The position numbers and the translations under genes are program-made. The notes beneath the pieces were generated by a model. It had not been told where the DNA came from. It ran no database searches and saw nothing but the letters and a program-made list of their open reading frames with translations. DNA of 64,000 nt. Source: Phragmites australis (Eukaryota > Streptophyta > Magnoliopsida > Poales > Poaceae). Shown piece after piece: positions 57,427 to 64,000 of this stretch (its first letter is position 1; the number at the start of each line of letters is the position of its first letter). The stretch is taken from assembly GCF_958298935.1 (NCBI RefSeq), contig NC_084924.1, positions 24,773,819 to 24,837,818 on the forward strand, in the 5' to 3' direction.

Positions 57427-58686
57427 TGTTGGTGATATGCTTTAGAGGCTATAGTAGAAATGATTGTATCACGTGTATATTTATGTACTTTTCAATAATA
57501 TGTTTCTTAGATAATTATCCTTTACATTGATTAGTAAGTATATCTCTTGTTTGTAAAGCTCTTTGTTTTATTGTGATGTTATCCTAAATGATCTTTAGTC
57601 TTATATTATTATCTGAGACAATAATTATTTATAGATTAGCACATATATTGATTGATGATCATGTTTCATAGATCATAGATATGGACATATCAAATCAATA
57701 ATATGACATATGTTAGAAACATGTGTTAGATAGATCTATTTTGAAATACTGCCGAAATTATTATATGATGTGCCATGAGTTGTAATGTCAAATGTTGTAC
57801 CTGTAGGATCCTTAGACCTGAGGTCGCCATTCATTCTCAAAATGTGTAGTGACACACTTTAGGGTTGCCAAACACTACTCTATCACTAGGTAGTTATAAA
57901 GATAGTTTTTGAGATTGCCATAAAACATGTCATGGGGTGTGACAATTAAGATATAATTTGTCCCTCCTATATAACAGGAGAGATGTCTCTGGGCCCCTCA
58001 ATATGGTTGGATTAGAAAGTGCATGGTCGTGTCAATGTAATTAAAGAGTTAATCATGAGTTTAGTAATCTCCTACAAGATTGAATGAATGGTCAGTTGAT
58101 GCATGTGTATATTAAAGTTTAGTTGATATGTTCTTTATATACACTCGGGAGTTAATATGCCCTGCTAGGGACCACTATTGATTTCAGTTCGGAAAAGGGT
58201 TTTTGAATTGTGTTGTTTATACGTGAACCTAACAGGTCACACACATAAAGAGTTGGAACAACATATACAGATTGGATCCATTAGTCGGTTTTATTGGATT
58301 GTGATCCATGACAGGTTAGAGTCATAATTGGCCACCAACGTGGAAGCCCATTAGTGGGATCTATATAAGGGGAGATGTAGGGTGAGGGCACGCACGGTTC
58401 AGTCGCTGCAAACTCTAGCCGCGCCCCTTCCACCCAACCTCTTGAAACCCTAGGCGTGCATGCGGTGCTAGCACACCGACGTTCGGTGTTCCACCCCAAG
58501 GCATGTAGATATTGTAGAGGTGATGCAGCAACTATGATGCTAATTAGCTTGACAACTTGAACTCGATGACTATCGATCCAACTTATGTTCTGAGAAGTTG
58601 GGATGCACCTGACTAGGAAGTTGATCACCTACATCTACTCGAGAAGATCACGTGAAAGGGACGATCTCCCTTCTAAGTTTAGCTAT
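57427..58686 (+). repeat. Ty1/copia LTR, plus strand
   Basis: Begins TGTTGGTGATATGCTTTAGAGGC, the start of a known grass copia LTR type. A TATA box (TATATAAG) is at 58362-58369, and the CCCAACCTCTTGAAACCCTAGG leader follows. The 3' border is unclear because Tekay-like sequence begins at 58687. No gag follows, so it is a solo or truncated LTR. Confidence 0.55.
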
Positions 58687-59540
58687 TGTAACACCCTGTG
58701 TTTTAGCACTTAAAGTTATCAAAAAATTACTCCTTTTTTAAAAAAAATATTGAATAATTAAGCCCACATAAAATCCAGGAAATATATATGTGCGTGTATG
58801 TATATACTCATATGTGCATAGATACATGTCTATTGTTAATTGGACTGAGTGTTCCAAACTTCACCAGAGTCAATTTCTAAACTTAAACCTGGCATTAAAT
58901 TGAGCATTTGCATTTTTCATTTTTTGGTGTTCTTGAATCTTTGTGTGGCGATTTGAATTTGAATGTTTCTCTAATCCAGATCAATCCTTGAAAATTGCTC
59001 TTCCAATCCAAATCAAATCCATAATTCAAATTAAATTGAATTATCCCTAAAATTGACTTTGATCAATAATTCAAATAATTGAATTATTCTGGACCAATTC
59101 CCTTTTTCCTATAATTAAATTTGATCTCTAACAAACCCAAATCTAAATCTAATCCCTCTCCGATGCACGCTCAATTCAAATCTTAGTTTGATATCCTGGC
59201 TCATTTCAAAGTCGGTTTCAAATTCTAATATTTCTATTTGAATTTATATCAAACCCTGGAATAATCTCTTGACTTTTCCTTTATCTCAGATTCCATCCAA
59301 AATTGGATTCATTCAAATTTCCATAGATTCGTATTCGAATGCAATTTGGATCGTTCGAGATATAATCAAATGCATTCCTGTTTAATCACTTCACAAATTC
59401 AATTTAGTTCGATTCAAATCTTGGTTCAAGTTCAAATCTCACATTTTAACTCCTCTTTCAAAAAACATGTCAAATTAAAATTCAAGTTATTTAATTAGAA
59501 TTATTATATGAAATCAATGGGTCAGATGAATCCTTAAATA
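58687..59540 (+). repeat. Tekay LTR, 5' part
   Basis: Begins TGTAACACCCTGTGTTTTAGC, the Tekay LTR start, and continues AT-rich with many TCAAATT and AATTCAAAT words. No end with GTGTGACA or TATA was found, so the LTR is truncated. No gene. Confidence 0.5.
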
Positions 59541-60150
59541 TTCCTTGGCCAATGCCTTCTCGTGAGGGAGCCATCATTGTAGGGATGTAGGGTATGAGAT
59601 AAAACACTTGCCATCAAGTGTGTTTCAATATTACTTTTCCAGATATGAAGTTGCTAACCTTCTGTGGATCAAAGTCGAGCAAGCCTCAACATGCTTTGCC
59701 CATGTTGCATACATTGAGATGTAGCAACTTTATTTAATCCAGTAACATATGGCACTGAGATGCCCATATGCATGAAGTATCCTTCGTGTATGTTGCCAAC
59801 ATTGAGATATAGAAGCCTGAGGTGCCCAAAAGTCATACTTGGATTAAACAATCATATCATAGTGGTAATTTACTTGAGCATGTTTAATATTAATTTCTAC
59901 TATTTTAATACGCATAGAAAAAAATTCTATACTTGGTACATACCAAAAGACAATTCCTAGAATGGGAACATACTTTGAGAATTAAATCATTCTTAAACAA
60001 GTGAATTATAGTTTGTTTAAAGTCCTAAAACACTAAAATGTAATTCCTGAGGCAAGCGGCGGCTGGCCCTAGGCGGCCCCAAGGCATCATCATCGACTTC
60101 TCTAAAAACTTTTTAATCAAAAAGAATAAATTCAAAAGAAATTAGTACAC
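59541..60150. other. Unresolved AT-rich stretch
   Basis: Contains a diverged direct repeat, ATGTTGC(A/C)(A)ACATTGAGAT, near 59702 and 59789. No coding frame was recognised. Confidence 0.35.
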
Positions 60151-60840
60151 GGAGACGTACCTGATGAGCGAGCACTCTCGTACTGATAACATGTTATAAA
60201 AAATATGTTACTATGCACTAATCAGACAACAATATTAAAGGAGAAACGCACAAAAGACACAAGATATAGTATGATACTACTCATTGTCTGTACACTTTGG
60301 AACCTCTACTCTTCATATATTCGGGGAGAAGGGACTCCTATTATAATGCACGAGTAATAATTTTATAAATTATTCCATCACATAAAAAGAATATTAGTAA
60401 ATTTTATAGATTTTTGGAAATCTATTTGAGACCCTAAAAATTGTTAGAAGTTATAAAAGTAGCATTTTTGGGTAATTTTGGTTTAAATTATACATAGGCT
60501 TTTTGAGTGAATCTAATTAAAATTAGTTGCATGTAGATTATGAAACACGTAAAAAAAGGTCTAATATTTTTTAAGCCACAAAAGACCACTGTTTAAAAAA
60601 AAAAAGATGATAGGGGAATCGGAGCCAGGAACAGTACTCCGTACACAGGCTTACCGTAGTCTGAAGAGGCGGTAACAACGTGAGACGGTAATGGTCTAAT
60701 CGTCCTATGAGAGGACGGTAGGCGTCTATTTTTATAAATCTTTTTATCAGATATTTATTTATTTAATTATTTATGCTAGAAAATATAAAATAAAAATACT
60801 CCTAAACTTTCTACCACTCACAGGTCTGATCGGCCTCATG
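60151..60840 (-). repeat. Possible copia LTR/PBS remnant, minus strand
   Basis: The minus strand reads AACATGTTATCAGTACGAGAG near 60180-60200, resembling the TTATCAGCACGAGAG-type PBS context of some plant copia elements. The rest is AT-rich to the LTR of element C. Weak call. Confidence 0.35.
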
Positions 60841-61382
60841 TTCTATAGGCTTGTTTAGATAAATATCCACATGTATAGCCCATCAGATAGGCCATAGTAT
60901 ATGTCGGAGGATGAACTCCTGTCGCAGGGATCCCGAGAGACCCTTTTTTAGAGATTCGGCCGGGGGGATGATCCTGAATGAGTTCGTCGGAGAAATAAAT
61001 GGAAGTGGAAATAAATGCAACGGCCGGTGGTGGGGGATTGGTCGACCTAATGCAAAGAGAAATAAATGCATCGGAGTTTAGACAGGTTCGGACTGCACGG
61101 GGGCGTAATACCCTACTCCTGTGTGGATGCAATATCCTTCCTCGAAGGGAATCCCTCAAGGATATATCTGGTTACAAGGGTATATTGTCTAACAGAGAGC
61201 TTGAGGCTCCCTTGCTCTAGCTCTGCTCGAGCTTGCTTGCGGTGTTCTTCGGATGCTTTCTCGTGTATCTCTGTCGTGCTTCTTTCTTATCTCTCTGATC
61301 TTGTTCGCGCCTCTTCTGTCTTGCTGATCTTGTTCGCTTTCGCTCTCTTCTCCGATCTCTTTTCCTGTGTTATCCATCCCTT

Positions 61383-61392
61383 CCTTTTATAC
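61383..61392 (-). promoter_or_regulatory. TATA box of LTR C
   Basis: The minus strand reads GTATAAAAGG, about 1050 bp from the LTR start. Confidence 0.65.
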
Positions 61393-61817
61393 ACTCGCCG
61401 ACCACGACTTACCCCAAATGGGAAAGAGGGGGCTCAAGTTCCAAGACGCCACGACTGAGAAAGGCGTCATCATTCCCTCTGGGCGATGTGACAGGGGCGG
61501 TGGAAAAATGCGACGCGCATCCGACCACCCTGTCTTGTTCTTCTGCCAGGGCAGGGTGGCAGGCAGAACGCTTTGATCCTGGCAACGTTATCCTGAGATA
61601 CCCCGGATGATACGGGATAGGACCCGTGCAATTAATGGACCCACGCCCCCTGCCAAAGCATGGCAGGGACTGACACTACGGCGGGAGCAGTTGGGAATGT
61701 CAGGGTGTCAGGATGTCAGGCCGCGCATGCCCATTAAATGCGGCCTCGGACCTTTGACTGGTTGACACCTCGTCGACAGGCCCTTCTGGGTCGTCGGGGC
61801 ATCGGGTGTTCTCGCGT

Positions 61818-62177
61818 GAACCTTCGGGGAACCGAGTGCTCGGGGGCTGCCACGTGCAGCCCCGAGCACTCTCTCCCGAGCACTTCTGTAGAACCTTCGG
61901 GGAACCGAGTGCTCGGGGGCTGCCACGTGCAGCCCCGAGCACTCTCTCCCGAGCACTTCTGTAGAACCTTCGGGGAACCGAGTGCTCGGGGGCTGCCACG
62001 TGCAGCCCCGAGCACTCTCTCCCGAGCACTTCTGTAGAACCTTCGGGGAACCGAGTGCTCGGGGGCTGCCACGTGCAGCCCCGAGCACTCTCTCCCGAGC
62101 ACTTCTGTAGAACCTTCGGGGAACCGAGTGCTCGGGGGCTACCACGTGCAGCCCCGAGCACTCTCTCCCGAGCACTT
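61818..62177 (-). repeat. 73-bp tandem repeat, about 5 copies, hairpin-forming with a G-box
   Basis: Units start at 61818, 61891, 61964, 62037 and 62110, spaced exactly 73 bp. The first four are identical; the fifth differs by one base in the hairpin. Each has GTGCTCGGGGGCTG and CAGCCCCGAGCAC, a near-perfect inverted repeat around GCCACGTGC. The CACGTG is a G-box, a binding site for plant bZIP and bHLH factors. Two more degenerate units follow to about 62335. Confidence 0.92.
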
Positions 62178-62436
62178 GGCTCTTCGGCCCATCGAGGGAC
62201 TATGGTACTCGGGGGCGAACGGGCACCTCCCCGAGAACTTTCTTCCCGGTACTTGAACTCTGCGGGTCATCGGAGAACTGGGGTGCTCGGGGACCAGAGG
62301 CTGTGGCCCCGAGCACCTTCTCCCAGAACTTAGATTTTCCTCATCCTGCAGGAGGGACCTCGCAGGATGGTGACACGTGGCGGACGGCTGGCCTGGTCGC
62401 TGGACTCAGGGACCCCCGGTTCCTGATACACCGACA

Positions 62437-62452
62437 GTAGCCCCCGGGCCCA
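62437..62452 (-). promoter_or_regulatory. Polypurine tract region of element C
   Basis: The minus strand reads ATGGGCCCGGGGGCTAC immediately before the LTR start, the place of plus-strand priming. The run is interrupted by pyrimidines, as in related Tat elements. Confidence 0.55.
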
Positions 62453-62791
62453 TTGGTAGGTGATGGCACGGAGACTGCGGATGGGCCCTTCGTCGCGGAC
62501 GAGGCCGAGGCTGGCGTGGACGCCACATGGCAGGCTTTCGAGAGGTGGCCTTTTTAGACCCGGGCCTCGGGTATGGCCCAGCGGGGAGACGAGTAGACGC
62601 GTGTCCACACAACTCCCGAAGGGCATGACAACGGTATGGGCGGCACGCGCGGCCGCCGCGCAGATCGAGGAAAATACGCCTGGCAGCCGCCGACGCCGCA
62701 CGATCGGCGAGAGATTCGCCTGGCAGTTGCGCCGATCGAGGGGGCCATCTCACCGAGCGAACCGTTGGGCGGCAATGTTTGAACTTTGAGA

Positions 62792-62798
62792 TATAAAA
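62792..62798 (+). promoter_or_regulatory. TATA box for the antisense ORF of element C
   Basis: TATAAAA in GAGATATAAAAGGGGGAGG on the plus strand, about 155 bp before the ATG at 62951, with a pyrimidine-rich leader CATCCCCCTCTTTACGCATTCC between. This direction is opposite to the element's own transcript. Confidence 0.7.
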
Positions 62799-62950
62799 GG
62801 GGGAGGGGATCAATCCATCCCCCTCTTTACGCATTCCTGCACTCTTGCTCTTGCCTCCTCCGTGCTCTGAAGCCCTTAGAAACCTTTCAGGCGACCGGAG
62901 CGCTTTTCCTTCCTTCTCTCCACCACCAAAGCACCTCCACTCCTGCCGAG

Positions 62951-63973
62951 ATGCCGAGAGTCGGAGGAGGCCATCGCGATAAGGCTCCGGACAGCATTCT
63001 GCCGGAGTCTCGTTTGAGAAATGAAGAGGCGGCGGCCAAAATTAGGAAGCTGTTGGTGCCCGAGGGGCAGGAGGGAGCCGTGGTGGTGACGCCGGCGAAC
63101 TTTCCGCCGGCGACAACCATTCCCGGGCGGATTGTCCTTTTCACTTCTTTCGTGGTGGCGGGGTTGGTGCCGCCGTTCTCTACCTTCTTCCTCCAAGTCC
63201 TTGAGACCTACGGCATCCAGCTGGTGCACTTGAGCCCCAACTCCGTCGTGGTGCTGGCGGTCTTCGCGCACCTCTGCGAGATGTTCGTGGGGGTGGCGCC
63301 TTCGGCGACGCTTCTACGACACTTCTTCGTCTTGCAGCCGACGGGGAAGAAGAGAGGGCACTCCACGGCGGATGTCGCGGGGTGCTACAGCCTTCGGCTA
63401 CGAGACGGCCTGGGGGAGCACTACATCCCCCAGGTACTGCGCAGCAAGTGGGAGGAATGGCGACGGGACTGGTTCTTCGTCGACGTCGACCCCCACGATC
63501 GTCTTGATCTGCCAGAAGTGATAACTGGGGTGGAAGACATGAGCCGGGCGGAACTCCCATGGCCGGAGATGGCACTCTGCACCAATCCCGATCGTGTGGC
63601 AATCATGGCACAGCTGTCGGAGTTCGATGCCCAGGGGCTCGTGGATCGGCCGAGGAGCCGGAGCCCCGAGGCCTCCGAGCTCCCTGGGTTGGACGAGCTG
63701 CTCAGCGAGGAGGCCACGAACAGCTCGGCGCGGGCTGGTGACGGAGCCGCTGCGGGCAGCAGCCGGCGCACCAGAGAAGAGGGCACCGCCGACACTGCAG
63801 TGGTGGTGGCGCCGGGGGATTGGGGGAAGCGCCCCCGAGTCTATTTCTCAGTGCCAGACTCCCCGTCGTCGCCGTCGGCAGTGGCGGCGTTCCCGATCCT
63901 GGAACCGCGACACGTGCGAATGGGGCCTGGCCCGGCACCTGAGAGCCGCGCGGCGGCCCTGCCGAGCCCCTAG
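62951..63973 (+). CDS. Antisense additional ORF of Tat element C, Transposase_28-like protein (340 aa)
   Basis: An uninterrupted 340-codon frame from ATG 62951 to TAG 63971-63973. An upstream in-frame stretch to 62786 has no ATG, and the TATA and leader support this start. Residues about 55-185 read FTSFVVAGLVPPFSTFFLQ, YGIQLVHLSPNSVVVLAVFAHLCEMFVGVAP and RSKWEEWRRDWFFVD. This matches the grass 'putative gypsy type transposon' (Transposase_28, PF04195) family as I know it. The C-terminal part is Ser/Pro/Glu/Ala-rich and likely disordered. It has no catalytic motif, and its function is unknown. It lies antisense in the element between pol and 3' LTR, as known for Tat additional ORFs. The stop may be natural or premature; homologues may be longer. 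Confidence 0.8.
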   Translation: MPRVGGGHRDKAPDSILPESRLRNEEAAAKIRKLLVPEGQEGAVVVTPANFPPATTIPGRIVLFTSFVVAGLVPPFSTFFLQVLETYGIQLVHLSPNSVVVLAVFAHLCEMFVGVAPSATLLRHFFVLQPTGKKRGHSTADVAGCYSLRLRDGLGEHYIPQVLRSKWEEWRRDWFFVDVDPHDRLDLPEVITGVEDMSRAELPWPEMALCTNPDRVAIMAQLSEFDAQGLVDRPRSRSPEASELPGLDELLSEEATNSSARAGDGAAAGSSRRTREEGTADTAVVVAPGDWGKRPRVYFSVPDSPSSPSAVAAFPILEPRHVRMGPGPAPESRAAALPSP

Positions 63974-64000
63974 CGGAAGAGGAGACGGGAGGATTCCGGG

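Larger units (their letters stand above)
60902..62436 (-). repeat. 3' LTR of Tat-type gypsy element C
   Basis: 1535 bp with TGTCGG/CCGACA terminal inverted repeats. On the minus strand it starts TGTCGGTGTATCAGGAACC at 62436 and ends CATCCTCCGACA at 60902. It is bordered by a GC-rich polypurine-type tract, so it is the 3' LTR. U3 holds a 73-bp hairpin array, and TATA (minus strand) is at 61383-61392. Many open frames in U3 come from the 73-bp repeat and are rejected. Confidence 0.85.

Noticed and set aside
61700..62175. Three overlapping 122-155 codon frames on the minus strand
   Set aside because: They are translations of the 73-bp repeats in LTR C in different frames.
61818..62177. CRISPR-like array
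   Set aside because: The 73-bp units are contiguous without unique spacers, inside a plant LTR.
62330..62834. Minus-strand frames of 123 and 142 codons
   Set aside because: GC-rich shadow frames across LTR C and the antisense-ORF promoter.
62876..63938. Minus-strand frames of 78-140 codons opposite the 340-aa ORF
   Set aside because: Shadows of a GC-rich coding strand; the plus-strand frame has the domain, promoter and ATG.

Overview
The window looks like an intergenic, heterochromatin-like stretch of a large grass (Poaceae, probably panicoid) nuclear genome. It has no operons, ribosome-binding sites, rRNA or tRNA genes. Almost everything recognisable is plant transposon: Ty3/gypsy Tekay (Del) and Tat, Ty1/copia Sirevirus and Tork, one LINE, CACTA, hAT and MITEs. 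Most reading frames are broken by stops and frameshifts. The species call is inference from element families, not from a marker gene.

Layout. 1-2.7 kb: the 3' end of a Tekay element with its LTR, inserted next to the 3' end of another gypsy element. 2.7-8.9 kb: a minus-strand Sirevirus (gag, primer-binding site, 2.4-kb LTR). 8.9-9.2 kb: a Tat protease fragment. 9.2-19.4 kb: a nearly full-length plus-strand Sirevirus with 5' LTR, PBS, gag, pol, a long leader, an env-like additional ORF and polypurine tracts; its 3' LTR is missing because a Tat LTR starts there. 19.4-23.9 kb: Tat element A (5' LTR, gag remnant, two tandem-repeat arrays). 24.2-25.4 kb: Tork-type copia pol, minus strand. 25.4-26.3 kb: a CACTA end. 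26.3-32.1 kb: a minus-strand Tekay element with a very long LTR. 32.2-35.3 kb: Tat element B, minus strand (3' LTR, decayed antisense ORF, the same 108-bp array as A). 35.6-37.4 kb: LINE ORF2 end. 37.4-41.5 kb: Tekay-like LTR pieces around copia integrase and Tat gag-protease fragments. 41.6-48.6 kb: a minus-strand Sirevirus interrupted by a 3.1-kb solo LTR with a perfect 5-bp target duplication. 48.6-55.6 kb: two hAT remnants, a CACTA-like end, a Sirevirus-type LTR and three MITEs with exact target duplications. 55.6-56.6 kb: the only host gene trace, the 3' half of a cytochrome P450 with one intron. 57.4-60.9 kb: copia and Tekay LTR pieces. 60.9-64 kb: Tat element C, minus strand (3' LTR), running off the window.

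How the parts work together. LTRs supply promoters, which are visible as TATA boxes on the expected strand. PBS and polypurine tracts prime reverse transcription. Gag and pol supply particle and enzymes. The most intact protein-coding gene is the 340-codon plus-strand ORF at 62951-63973. It is antisense to Tat element C, has its own TATA box, and resembles the grass 'putative gypsy-type transposon' (Transposase_28) family. Element B carries a decayed antisense ORF at the same place. This antisense gene, the G-box hairpin array in the LTR of element C, the shared 108-bp arrays of A and B, and the palindrome arrays in four different Sirevirus-type LTRs are the best candidates for follow-up.
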